A stretch of DNA of 64,000 nucleotides from Oegoconia quadripuncta (Eukaryota > Arthropoda > Insecta > Lepidoptera > Autostichidae). Positions 1-11,900 of the stretch are shown here, piece after piece. Positions within the stretch are counted from its first letter, which is position 1, and every line of letters begins with the position of its first letter. The notes under the pieces were generated by a model, which worked only from the letters and a program-made list of their open reading frames with translations, had not been told where the DNA came from and ran no database searches. The DNA lies in the NCBI GenBank assembly GCA_949316235.1, contig OX438751.1, positions 17,236,801 to 17,300,800 of the forward strand, given 5' to 3'. The position numbers and the translations under genes were made by a program.

Positions 1-221
1 TGGACAACGTTATTGCACTTAACAAACTTAATAACAATCAAAAACTGTCTTTATTAGGCATGATATTGCTCAGAAACTGCACACGTAGGCGGAGAAATCA
101 ATTTAGCGCGCTAATAAGCGCTCCTCCTGGTGAGTTAACGATTCGTAAGCGCCCACCTCAACGCATCACACGCACATACACAGAGCCGGCCTTAGTTATT
201 TGGTGCCCTTTACTAGTAGCA

Positions 222-346
222 TGGCAGGGGCGATAAACGTTTATGTCGCGCGAGATAATATTTGTCCTGCTTATTCGCTTGCGCGGAATATACAACTATC
301 CCATTCTCACTCCTACGTCGCGCGTGACAGACGATGTCATGCTACG
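222..346 (+). repeat. Dispersed repeat Z, copy 1
   Basis: This stretch matches the reverse complement of about 18472-18600. Shared blocks include CGTTTATGTCGCGC, AGATAATATTTGTCCTGCT and CATTCTCACTCCTA or close variants, in the same order. It has no coding capacity that I recognise; the short ORFs across it do not resemble known proteins. Two copies in opposite orientation 18 kb apart show that this is a dispersed element, but its class is unclear. Confidence 0.7.
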
Positions 347-384
347 GACGCTGGAGGACTTATTTTTCAGCGTCCTTTCTTTCT

Positions 385-668
385 CACGTGGCTTCAATTC
401 CCTGCTGGACACATGTTTAATACTCGGTTTGGTTGGTGATAGGACATTTTTAAATGTTCGCTTGGCTAACTACCATCATCTTATCTACGTCTGCTGCCAA
501 TCAGCAATGCTATAGCATTGATGTATACCGACTGTTTGTGATACGCTAGCCAGTCCTCCAAATAAGTTGGGGTTACGGGTGAGCGTGCTTCCATCTTCGA
601 CCTCATCCTTACTTAACATCACATGTAATTGAGGTTAAGCGCTAACCCACTGTGCAATATAAAAAATA
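385..668 (+). repeat. tRNA-derived SINE family 1, 5'-damaged copy
   Basis: The body matches the full-length copies near 4906 and 13080: a TTTAATACTCGGTTTGGTTGG block, the ACCATCATCTTATCTA block, GGGTTACGGGTGAGCGTGCT and a tail region with TGAGGTTAAGCGCTAACCC. The B-box area is degenerate (TTCAATTCCCTGCTGG) and no clear A box is left. It should be transcriptionally dead. Confidence 0.75.
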
Positions 669-2257
669 ACCAACATTTGCTTGCGTCTTTGTAGTTCGGA
701 TAAATTGATAAATGCATATCTAGGACTTGCTGTACATTTGGCGGGCGATGACTATTCCCATGTCGCCTACCTAACCCATCGAAATTAAAGTTTTAAGATC
801 TTACTAAACTATGGAACTGTATATGTGTACCAATAGTTACTTACTCTACTTAGTCTTTACAAAAATGCTTTCGTTAGGATTAGGGTGTTTTTGCCGGCAT
901 CCCGGGAGCAGCAGCATCTTGCGCCCCCTTGGCTCTAGCGGGTTGGCCCCTCCTAAAGCCAGTACTGCACACACAACCGGATCTTTATTATTATTATAAC
1001 GTCTCTCCAGCCGATAATAGTCTATGAATCTAATGCGAATTTTAGAGCTCATATAAATCGGTCGATTTATAAGTCCCAATCGGTTTTTTATACTCTCTTA
1101 ATAGTGTATTTATTTAAAGTGGATTTTTTAAACATTTGTTTAAAGTCACAGTGGACGCCAAGTGCGATAAGTTTCTATGTTTATATCCCGATTTATATGG
1201 GTTGTAAAGCGTTTAGCAGTAAACAAATGACCGTATTTAATGTAGTCCTATGGTTTTAAACGCTTTAAGAAAACTCACCGAAGAGCGACAAGCGAGGCTC
1301 GGACAATGGATGTTCGGTACTATCAGTTATTTTGAAGTTACCTTAATATCTATATGTGTTTATGAAGAGTCTTGCTTTTGAGTATGACACAAAAATATAT
1401 ACATTAATAGTCTAAATAAGTCCACGACTGTACAGAAACCGCACCAATAGCGCCATTTGCATTGCCTTCCATGTGAGGATTGGCCCAAATTACGCGGAGC
1501 TAAATACGAAACTCATTAATAGATTCAACAAACACGTAGACAAAATTACTTAGAAAAGTTAGATTTGTGAACTGAAAGGTCTTGTCCATTTTATACGTAC
1601 TCACTTTATGACGATCATTGTTAAATATGTCGTAAATAAATCAATAGAATGTAAGGTACAAATGATAAATATATCCCCTTCCGTTGATCACGAATAAAAT
1701 GGTTATATTCAATACATCTATTTGTTATTATTGAATATTTATAGGATGCAATAAACTTTGGTAACAAGTAACGTAAACTCACACAGCACGAAAAGGTAAA
1801 AGAATTTCTTTCAAAATTTTGTGGAGACGTTAACAGCGATATTAAATAACATCTCTATTCTCCATAAAACGATGTCATAAAAATCTTGGGTAAGTATATA
1901 GTGTTGGATAGATAGCGGACGGTCAGCGGGTCTATTAAGCTCCGGAAGAGACGCACCGCGGGGGTAAACTGGTACCTACTAAATATATGAAAATATTCAA
2001 TTTTTAAACATTCCGAAGCGATACCATCGCAGGCTGTCGAGTTCATATTTTCGGCAGTAAGGTAATATTAAACGGCGGGCAGTGAATGGAGGCTGATGCC
2101 TGCTGCGCGCACGCCTGCGAACATCGTAACTTAACACTTAATCATTTACACAGACACTTTATAGTTTGGTACCTATAGGGTTGGTAGGCGTAGATAATGT
2201 CTACCATCATCCAGTAGTGATCATCAAACAAAGAAGATTAAAAATGTAGAACCACTT
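669..2257. other. Noncoding stretch, nothing recognised
   Basis: AT-rich sequence with scattered stops in all frames. The few ORFs of about 60-77 codons have no recognisable domain. I see no repeats shared with the rest of the window. Confidence 0.5.
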
Positions 2258-2582
2258 ATTTTTTTTTATGCGCAACGGGTTAGCACTTGACCTCAATCAC
2301 ACCTGATGTTAAGTGAAGATGAGGCCGAAGGCGTACTGACCCGGAAACACCATCTTATTTTATCTCCGGCAAGATTTTATCAGACAACCGGAACACAACA
2401 ATGCCATGGGCTTTGCTATTTGGCGGCAGATTTAGATAAGATGGTGGTAGCTAGCTAGGCGGACATTTAAAATGCCCTACCACCAACCAAACCGAGTATT
2501 AAACATGTACCCCGCTGGGGATCGAACCCGCGACCTCCGAATCGTAAACCCAATGTTGGTTACATTGAGCCACGGAGGCGGT
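2258..2582 (-). repeat. tRNA-derived SINE family 1, near full length
   Basis: Read on the minus strand it starts with a tRNA-like head (CCGCCTCCGTGGCTCAATGT) and a good B box in the context CGCGGGTTCGATCCCCAGC. It continues through the family body and ends in a T-rich tail at 2258-2270 (A-rich on the minus strand). The 3' region contains an intact AGGTGTGA octamer on the minus strand (2297-2304). Confidence 0.9.
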
Positions 2583-3422
2583 TAAAATCTACACAGACAT
2601 TTCGCTCTAAAATGAGTGCAAAACAATTTATAAGAAATAGTTGGAGACCTACTTGTAATATAACAATGTTATATTACAAGGACTTAAGAATGGAATAATA
2701 TAAATTTTGTGAAAATATCGCATTATTCATTTGGATAATGAAAATATATTTGTATTGAAATCAAATAATCTAATCGATATTTGATTAGTATCGTAAGTAA
2801 ATGCATTTGATATTTAGAATTCACTTTTCCAAACCACAAATAAAAATTTGGGAAAAAAATTAATACCTGCTTAATATACTAAGTTTTAACCGTTTTGGGG
2901 GAGTTGAAACATTGAGTTTGTCGAATCGCATTCGTATCTAAAAATCGACAGCCTGTTCCATTGAATAACCACTGCTGGACTATAGAAATAAAATTATAAG
3001 TCTAAATGCATAATAAATAAATAGGTACGATACAAAAAAGAAATGTTGGAAAAACATGATGATGATGAAGCGGTCAGATGCGCAGGATATTTTAAGGTGT
3101 AGCGTTCGCGCAAATGCAGACGGTGTGTGCGCCTCGTCTTCCCTCTCCTCGGTTCAGTGGAACGGAAAGCCGCTACGACTGGAGAAGAGGTCAGATGATG
3201 TGTCTGGTCGATGGTAACTTAACTTAATATTGTTACATAATTTAGCGTGAGGTTGACCTAGCAGTAGAGCATAACATTTGCAGGTATGCTACTAAAATCA
3301 CTTATGTTTACTTACATGAATAGGCTATAATAGAGATACGTAGATTTTTCGGATTTAGCTAATTCATTTGCATTTCATATCAATAGTAATGGACAGAGAC
3401 CTTTCCTGGGGCTCACCTCAAT
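2583..3422. other. Noncoding stretch, nothing recognised
   Basis: AT-rich with no ORF of note. A GC-richer patch lies at 3060-3200, following an ATGATGATGATG run at about 3056. That run resembles the ATGATGATG tails at the 3' ends of RTE elements, but I see no coding remnant beside it. Confidence 0.4.
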
Positions 3423-3706
3423 ACTAATTTTACGATTGACACTTCACATAATGGTATAGCCCTATTAGTTTTAGTATCGGAAACCATACGAATGTTTACC
3501 TCCATTGACGATTGCAGGTTGTTAGAAACTGCACGCCAAGAAACTGCCGCTGCCTGCAAATGGTCCAGGCATAAGACTTAATTGGTATTAAGTCTAGTAT
3601 TACGAAAAATAACGTGTCAATCGTAAAATACTAATTTACGATTGACACTTGAAATAATGGTTTAGCCCTATTATTTTTCGTATCGGAAACCATACAAATG
3701 TTTTAC
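3423..3706 (+). mobile_element. Small MITE plus an abutting partial second copy
   Basis: The first copy runs from about 3423 to 3632 and is bounded by inverted ends: TTTTACGATTGACAC at 3428-3442 and GTGTCAATCGTAAAA at 3614-3628. Immediately after it a second left half begins (3630-3706) with the same TTACGATTGACACTT, followed by TAGCCCTATTA and GTATCGGAAACCATAC in the same order as the first copy. This is either an element inserted into its relative or a partial tandem duplication. No transposase is encoded. Confidence 0.7.
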
Positions 3707-3812
3707 TAAATTGAATTACGTTTATTGTTTTTTTTTTCCGGCATTTGTGTTTTTGATGTTTACACTACACTAGATGATTTATTCGTATATCTAATTAACT
3801 TGAACTAACTTG

Positions 3813-3883
3813 AATTAACTTGAACGAAAGTTACTAGTCAATTATATCATAAAATAGACTAGTAACTTTTGTTCAAGTTAATT
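3813..3883. repeat. Short foldback (hairpin) element
   Basis: Two 27-base arms (3813-3839 and 3857-3883) are inverted complements at 26 of 27 positions and are separated by a 17-base loop. The arms contain AACTTGAAC and GTTACTAGTC. It could be a relic MITE or a hairpin-forming site. Confidence 0.85.
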
Positions 3884-4905
3884 TTTATCCTTTTATCTCA
3901 GTCTCGATTTTCATTGTTCCTAGTGGCTTCAATTTTTTTTTGTTGACATAAGAATGGCTACGTTATAGTCATAATATCCTAACCCAATAACCTTTTCCAT
4001 ATTCACAAAACGAAATGGTACTATTTATGAACAATATTGAAGCAGACACTGCGCGCAGATAATATTTGCCATGACATATAATTGTTCAATGAAGTTGACT
4101 AACCTACTTCAATAATTCGTATATTTAACAAAATACGACACACACAAGAAATCGAAACCAGAATCAAAATTATGACTCCGGCACAAAAGACTTGTTAGTC
4201 AACGGCCGACTACCTACCTACCACGTCAGCCCATAACACAGTTCATTATTTATTTTAACAGTTTAGCAGTCAGTGGCCAGGTCGCCTGATCTCGACTTAT
4301 AGCCGCGTGAATATGCGTGGGCATTATCTGTACCCTTGTTAAACGCTGAGGATATTATAAAAATGATTCCTTTATCCGTGCTGTGACACTCGCTGGAAAT
4401 TGGTCGTTTAATTTATGATGATCATAAAAAAGGATTCGAACCCGTACAGGTTGGAATTTCATTCATAAGAAGGCAGAGGCGTTTGGGTCTTTATGCATGG
4501 ATGTTTTCATTAATTTAACGCGGATCGGGGGAATGCCACCGAGGTGTCCGGTGTCAGGTGTCATGTGACAGAGTGGACAGTAGATCTACAGATAGCGAGG
4601 CTCGTGCTCCGACTACTGTTTGCGGCAGTTAGGATTCTGTGTTTTTATTTACCAAAAATATCGAAGAATAAACCATTTGTGCTACGGTACGAATATTGGA
4701 GGTGCAGGTTCAAGTCCGAGCTTGTCACTAATTATGTAAAATGATGGAATAAGAAAATATCGTGAAAAAACCTGCATTCTGGGGCATGTTTCAAATGTCA
4801 GCAAGTATACTTGTGGTAATACGAAGCCCGAACTCCATAGTGATCTATCCCGTAATAACAACGACGATGGAAACTCATTTTACCATCATTGGCCAATATA
4901 AAGAC
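3884..4905. other. Noncoding stretch with two worn tRNA-like B boxes
   Basis: No credible gene. GGATTCGAACCC at about 4432 (minus-strand B box) and GGTTCAAGTCC at about 4706 (plus strand) look like remains of tRNA-derived SINEs, but no complete family match can be followed around either. Confidence 0.35.
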
Positions 4906-5210
4906 CGGCTCCGTGGCTCAATGTAAACAACATAGCATTTACGAATCGGAGGTCGCGGGTTCGATCCCTAGTTTATATGTTTAGTACTTGGTTTTGGCTA
5001 GCTACCACCATCTTATCTAAATCTGCCGCCAAGCAGCAATGTTAATAGCATTTTAGTGTTCCGGTTGTCAGAGATAAGATACCAGTACCCCAAATGTATT
5101 GGGGTTTCCGCGTCAGTACGCTTCCACCTTCGACCTCATCTTCACTTAGCATCATGTGTGATTGAGGTCAAGTACGAACCAGTCGTGCATAAAAAAAGAA
5201 ATAAATAAAG
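4906..5210 (+). repeat. tRNA-derived SINE family 1, full length
   Basis: The head GGCTCCGTGGCTCAATGTAA is followed by a perfect B box GGTTCGATCCC (4958-4968), then the family body (ACCACCATCTTATCTAAATC, TTGGGGTTTCCGCGTCAGTA). It ends CATAAAAAAAG with an A-rich tail. The T-box-like octamer of this family is mutated here (ATGTGTGA). Confidence 0.9.
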
Positions 5211-6485
5211 ATATTGGTAAATATGAACTTTCTACGGATCCCATCAAGGTATTTTGAATACATTACAAATAAATAGCGTAACTGCAACTCGTGATCAAAG
5301 TGTGGTTATAGTTATTTGCGTAATAAATCAAGCATCATTCCTCGAGAGTCAAGTGCGTGACTTAATTTATTGCGACGATCAGTGGTAAATAATTCTTAGA
5401 CGTTTCAGAAGAGCAGCCATTAGTCACCAGGTTGGTGGCGCTGCAGAGGGAGCGAGGTCCGTGCACCCGCGCATCATCTGATAAGCGGCAATAAGTCGAT
5501 ACGCGCTCCAAATAAGCTCAGAGACGTATTAGTCATCGCTGTGACCGACCACCGCCGACCAACACCGACAGTTCGCCTAATCCTTTCAAAACATTCGGAG
5601 ACATTTGTCGGTACGCGGCAGGGATCGGGTGATCGATAGCGCGACTCTCCACAAAACGATAGATAGAAGCCGATAAGTCAGAAGAAATATGACGCGAACA
5701 AAATCGGAAGATGTACGTAATAAGATAAAAGTCAAACAATGATTCGACCGCGGATTCGCCGCGGCATAATTTATGTGACAACGCGTGATGGACGAGCGGC
5801 GACTTTCGGTAAACTATTTACATACGGCGGTGGCCGCGCTGTCGGATTGGGTTCTGTTGTGACAGAGGGTGGGGCTTAGTACCGAAAACAAATGTCACTG
5901 TTATTTATTAGGTTACAGTAGCATGGGCCTAAGACAGGAATTATGGTTTGGGAAGGTACCTCTTAAGTGGGATAATTAAAAAAAAAATATTCTAACTAGA
6001 TTATTGGTTTTCGTTGTTTAGGTTTTGCAACAACAATAATTCTGAAATTAGGAAAATCTATGTATTTACTTATAACGATGGTACATGGTGATGCCTACTT
6101 AGACGTTGAGGGTGCAGGCAATCTGACTGGGAGTAGCAGACATCAGGGGTGAGGCGTCGCGAAGGCACTCCCGCGGCGATCGTTCTAATTGAATCAAGTC
6201 TCGAGGTCTCACCGGGCTAGTACAGGGTCTGACTCAGAAGAGAGATGAATAAATAATTAAGATGAACGAATTATTTAGAATAATAGACTAGACTGGAATT
6301 TATGAGGCAGATTGAACTGACTAGACTAGAACATTGTACATGAAGTTATTTAACAATCGTAAGGTATTTCATTGATTCGATTATTTACAGTAATTGAATT
6401 GGTATTCGCCAAAAAGTGAAAGGGAATAATCACAAGCAAAAATTGCGAAGTACCTGAAAGAAACAAGTATTGCAAGCATCATGTG
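5211..6485. other. Noncoding stretch with a GC-richer block
   Basis: There is no ORF that I trust. Positions 5400-5800 are GC-richer than their surroundings and not shared with any repeat in the window, so they are a weak candidate regulatory block. The 82-codon ORF on the minus strand there has no recognisable domain. Confidence 0.35.
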
Positions 6486-6897
6486 TATTTTTATAAGATG
6501 GTAAATATCAAAAATGCAGCATTTTAATGCAGTTCATGAAGTTCTTTTTGTATTGAGACCTGTATGTCGTCATGTTCTACTGAGTGTAGGTCTTTTCGTT
6601 TGCATAGTGACATTCTGCTCTATGCTATGATATCCTCATTAATTCCTTTTCTGCTACTGTGAACTAGATATGTCAGCCGCCTATATTACAGGGTATTTTT
6701 ATGAGATGGTAAATCCCAAAAATGCAGCATTTTACTGGCAGTGCATGAAGTTCTTTCTGTATTGAGACCTGTATGTCGTGCATGTTCTACTGAGTATAGG
6801 TCTTTTCGTTTGCATTGTGACATTCTGCTCTATGCTATGATATCTTCATTCATTCCTTTCCTGCTACTGTGAACTAGACATGTCATCCGCCTATATT
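6486..6897 (+). repeat. Tandem duplication, about 208-bp unit
   Basis: Unit 1 (6486-6693) and unit 2 (6694-6897) are near-identical with small indels. Shared blocks include AATGCAGCATTTTA, GAAGTTCTTT, TTGAGACCTGTATGTCGT, GTAGGTCTTTTCGTTTGCAT (AT in unit 2) and CTGCTACTGTGAACTAGA. No ORF passes through either unit. The high similarity suggests a fairly recent local duplication, or an element that exists elsewhere as a dimer. Confidence 0.9.
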
Positions 6898-8925
6898 TCG
6901 GTTGTTACACCAACTGAATGTTATATTTCATATAATATATTATATTCTATGGGACATTTATAGCTATTGGCATCCAGAGCTAGTATTGACTTAATTTGTT
7001 AAAAAAAATGACTTCCTGATATAGCTAAATTTGTATAAAATTTAGAAATTAAATAGCACTGTTTTAAAGTTAAATAGCAAAATTTTCAATTGAGTAGTGT
7101 GCCTAAAATCGGTATCTGCTCTAGAAGGTCCAATGTTTCAGACATACCGTAGAACATAGACAAGGCATAATCTTAGATGGTACAAATAGACACTAATTAG
7201 GGCCTAGAGTTTCTATAACTTTTCCGACTTAACTTTCTCGGACCGGCTCTGAATGCTGGCGTTGGAGGCGGTCGCCAATTCCCTTAACACGTCGACTTAG
7301 ATTGCTTCCTGTATCTCCTCTGAAAACTGTTTTCATGCTCGTGTGAGTTTCATTTGTTTTAAAAAGGAATATAGGTATCTATAGTATTTCAAGAATTAGA
7401 TATCACAAACACATGTTATTTAAATTGTTACATTCCTGTAATAGAAATGATGGCCAATGTTGAATAATATTAACAAAGACATATCAATATCATTAACAAA
7501 TTCATTAGATATCTTTAAAACACAAGAAGTGTTGCCTGTTAGGTCTGCAAATGTAATAAAAGGAAGTCTATTTGATAAGGGCCATCTTATTTGAAGGGCC
7601 AACATTGCGTCGTAAGCACGGGTCGTAGGTGAAAACGTTAGCCGAGCGACAATCCCCGCGGAGACAGCGAGGCAACTCGCTTTTTATCTGCGCTCCTCGC
7701 CGCGCCCGCTCGACCGTGTAATTGGATGAGAACGACGCGATCCCAATAGCGTGCCCTTATCTGTTCGCGGCAAATCCACCCCCGCACCACCTTCCGCACA
7801 CCCGCCACGTCCCCCGACGCTCAAGCAATAAGTTTTTAGTGAGTAATTCAAGATAACCCCTTGATGTTGTTCATTTTCACACTTCCTTTCGCGAGAACAG
7901 CTCTTTATTGCGTAATATGTAACTGTCTCGTCGCCGACGGGTGTCCCGGGGGCCACAGACAAACTTCGCCCCTTTTATGATGTTAATGCGATCGCCTCCG
8001 ACCCTCCTATCTGGATAATGATAATTGCTTTTTCCAAAATTATTGTTTGATGTTGTCGCAATGTCACTTTGGAAAGTTCCGCAAATGGAGGTTTGAGTTT
8101 GTCACGTAATTGTTTTTAAATAAGTAAATTGGGGTTGATTACATTCCTTTTACGGCTGTATGTTGTTCTTCAAAGCAATTAAAATCTATCGGGTTAGGCG
8201 AGGCACGGAGAGGACATCCTTTTGTTTTTATTTTCCATTGTAGGTACAGCGGGGAGGCTGCGAATTGTCGTCGTATTAGCCGGTATCAGATGGGCACTGG
8301 GCACTCCGGTACTCGCATGGATGTTATCTCGACCCTCCTCTTACCCCACCAGCCACCCACCTAACCTTAAATTTATATTGTAACATCAGCTGCTTCTGGT
8401 TTTATACGTTTAACTGTTAATGTATCAATTTACATTGCTGGTTTGTATTATATCTTAAAAAATAATCGACACCAGCTAGTTCAATTTTGTCTTATAGAAA
8501 GACGTGATGTCTCAGAATGGCCAGAGGATCTACCATGAGTATAAGCAAACTAATCTTGTTATCGAAGTCTATAGGTAATACTATTCGGTGCAATGCGCTA
8601 CTGTAACTACAGTGATAGAACGATAATTTATTATATTCAACTCATGGTAGAGTCACAAATGGTTTGGCGATCGTTGAATGTTGATCTTTGTATTCAGTTA
8701 AATAAATAAAATAAAAAGATATTTATTCATCCCACAATTAACAAAATTATTTAACAAACTAAGGGTATATTAGAAGTAGGACAATATTGAGATGAATGGC
8801 TAGGCACTCAGCAAATCTGCTGATTTTCAGTCCCCACCCAGCAGACTATATATATAGATATACTATATATAGTATGGTATATAGGTATAGATAAAATGTT
8901 ATAATTAATGTCAATAAGTAAATTA
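6898..8925. other. Noncoding stretch, mostly AT-rich
   Basis: No supported gene. It contains the GC-rich block listed at 7610-7985. Around 8700-8830 the T-rich then unique sequence (ATATTTATTCATCCCACAA) resembles the antisense 3' end of a non-LTR element, but I cannot name it. At 8835-8890 there is an ATATAT-rich palindromic patch. Confidence 0.35.
7610..7985. promoter_or_regulatory. Candidate conserved noncoding block (GC-rich)
   Basis: A GC-rich, non-repetitive interval stands out from its AT-rich surroundings and has no convincing ORF. It contains motifs such as CCGAGCGACAATCCCCGCGG and GGGTGTCCCGGGGGCC. The nearest gene seen is the T-box gene 39 kb away. The regulatory reading rests only on composition and setting. 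Confidence 0.22.
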
Positions 8926-8978
8926 GGCCTTTGTCCAGCAGTGGACGTCTTTCGGCTGATATGACGATGATGATGAAG
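8926..8978 (+). mobile_element. RTE-type LINE 3' end (terminal fragment)
   Basis: GCCTTTGTCCAGCAGTGGAC followed by GTCTTTCGGCTGA encodes the end of an RTE-clade endonuclease-reverse transcriptase, AFVQQWTSFG then stop. It is followed by the typical ATGACGATGATGATGA tail. Only the last dozen codons and the tail are present, consistent with extreme 5' truncation during target-primed reverse transcription. Confidence 0.8.
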
Positions 8979-11900
8979 TAAATTAGACTCGATTTGCCAC
9001 TGCCTGCGTTATGTATCCCTTAATTAATATACTGTAACTGCTGTTGGTGTGCAATATAAACTATTAATGCAATGCCAGAAAAATTTAGAAACTCCGCCTG
9101 CAGAATTTTATTTTTAATTGACTACAGCAAAGCAAAGGAGGTTAGTATGATTTAAGCCGACTCTCTGTGTGTTTGTATGTGGTTTCATCTGTTCCCCTAA
9201 CTGACTTAATTATTCGTGGCATTTTGGCATATACAGGTATGGTTGGGAGCGTTTTGTGTCATAAAAATCGTGATGACAATTTGAGATAGGTACTCACGAG
9301 AAGAAAAGGGTTGATTATATCTACGCATTCGTACTTGCCTAATTATTTTACCGACTACTGCATTCCACACAGGCAGAAAGGCAGTACCTATACCCTAACA
9401 AATTGTAAGCTATCCTCGAAATTCATTGTCAAGACAGCTGATTCATACCATGTGAACAGGAAAATATTCTAAACAGTTGCGAAGATTGCTATAAGAGTAA
9501 GTTATTATTTTGTAGTTGTATTTTTTCTCAATTAAGAGTACATTTTATCATTCTGCCTATCGGCCTACCTGTAACAAAACGCTGTGCACGCCGCTGACTG
9601 CATTCACAACACAGTTACATAATGTGGAGTACGTTACGCAATATAACTGTGATGTTAGTTGGGTGGAAGCAGTGTTGGAAGCCGGGATCTTGCGAACTGT
9701 CGTCATATTCAAACGCTATCAGATGGGCTCCCGAGGGACGCCCCTATCTGTGCTCCTAATATAACCGCACTCGACTGCACTGCAACTTCCAGCGTTATAT
9801 CCGTTTACAAAGAAAACTATTTCTGTATACAGTTTATTGTTTAAGTTATAGATCATTAAATTTATCAAGATCATTAATGATAAATTTATATCAAAAATAT
9901 TTTCTTTAGATAATTGTTCGTGCAATACGTAAGCAATTTAGAAGTTCGCAGAACAATTTCATCATATCAGAAACATGTTCAGAACTCATCTTCAGGGGAT
10001 CAATACAGAGGCACAGCGTATCAGGGAGTCAAGCTGATCACGTCCCCAGCTCTCATTTAGGGATACGCCGAAAACGTCTTTTTTATTGTGTTCATTATTT
10101 TCAGTGAAATTGCGAGAGCATTAAGTTGAGTATAGGGTGGGACGCGACGGGCCTATTACCGACCGCCTTGTAATCAGCGCTCGCCGGTTCGGTTCGCTCT
10201 CCAGCTCTTGAAACACATTTATTTAGCAAATTCTGTATTTGGAACGTTCACACTGCCTCGAGTGAGCAGTGACAAAATAATGTAATTATATTTCACAAGC
10301 GTGGATTCGACATAAAATTTATAAATTGGATGTGAATTTTAAGCGAGAGCCGAGCGAACAGTTTTTATAACAGTAATTGCATAAATCTTTACTCCATGAC
10401 ATTTAAATTTTTATGATCCATTTAAAAATTAAGTAAGAGATATAAAGAGGCGAGCAGTCAGCAGGCTGCGAAGCGACTTGCCGGCCCGCAGCGGCGGCAC
10501 ATAAACGATCCATCGGCGCATCAGCCCTGTAATTTTCTCCCTAATTTGCCCATTTTAAACCTGTGATCCAAATTAGAATTTGCATAAAATTGTTAATGTC
10601 AGTTAACGCAATAACCATCCGACGTGTCAAAATTGGCTCTATTTCAGTTTTGTTATGGACTATATTAACGCCTAAGTTATTTGAAATTGAATTTATGTAG
10701 ATCACTTTCCTCTAATACATGTCTGGGCGGAGACATCGTATTAACTCAGAGTGAAAAAACGTAATCGTGTACGACAAGTTGGGTGGCAATAATTGCTAAC
10801 TCTAGCACTTTATTAAAGTCTAAATAATGATTATAAGTGAGTGAGAGAACTCGGTCGGTGGCGTGTATCCCCGGTCTGTAATCTCGAGCCGGTCCCCAAT
10901 CACGCATTTCTCACCCGGGCGCGTTGAAAAATAATACCTTCCCGAGATTTGTCTATAATTTGCTTGATGCCGCTCCTTCGTGGTGCGCCTGCGCACGTAC
11001 CGGGTGGCTACACTATGCCCACCACGTAACAGATATCATAATAGCTGAATCTTTTCAATTCCTTTGTTATTTTTGTTTAGACAGTAGCTTTCTAATACAA
11101 TCTATAATTTTTCGGTAACAACTATCCTAATATTGATTTGCTTCCGTAAATCTAATTAAAAATCTGTAAATGTAAATAAATAACACATTGACAGGAGATC
11201 GGCAAAATAATTTATAAAAAAATCTTTGTCCTACATCGGTCTTGTTGTCCATTGTGGCCATTCATTCATAAATGGTGTTGCGACTACATGAAAAGCTTCC
11301 AATGTTATGGGAAATTACCCGCGAAATCCATAGAGTTGGGTGTTATTTTGACATTTGAGCGACAGTGACTTTCAATAAAGAATTATGCGTAACCGACAAA
11401 TGTCGAAAAGTTGGAAATGGGTTTTGTTCCCTTTATCCTCACAACAATGTATTGTAGAATAATCCATGGGATCTAATATTTATTCATAAGTATGGAAGAA
11501 AGTACTTTTGGCGGTTTTGTGTTAAAAAGCATAATGGAACATTGTGGTGCAATAGAAATGGTAATAAACAGCAAAGTGGAGAGATGTAAGTGGAGGATGT
11601 AAACTCAAGCTTAAAGAGGTTCTGAAAATGCATTTATTGACTTATAAAATAGAATAAAATTGATTGTGCAAATACGTACTTTCACGCTTGCTTGCTTGAA
11701 AAATGAAATAAGTACTTAAAATGATAAGTATTAGAGTACTTATCACATGTTAAGCACTACCCAAGATTCACAATAAGCTGCAAATAACTCAGGAAATTTT
11801 ATTCTTTCTAATAAAGTTTTACGTTGCTCTATGTTTTATTTGTTTGCTCATTGGTAGTTCTTTGGTTGGCAATATGAGTTTCTATTGTCGCACACGCTCC

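Noticed and set aside
4958..4968. Apparent tRNA genes at the B boxes (also 13129, 25684, 40062, 48807)
   Set aside because: No cloverleaf can be completed; each box is part of a longer repeated SINE with a retroposon tail.
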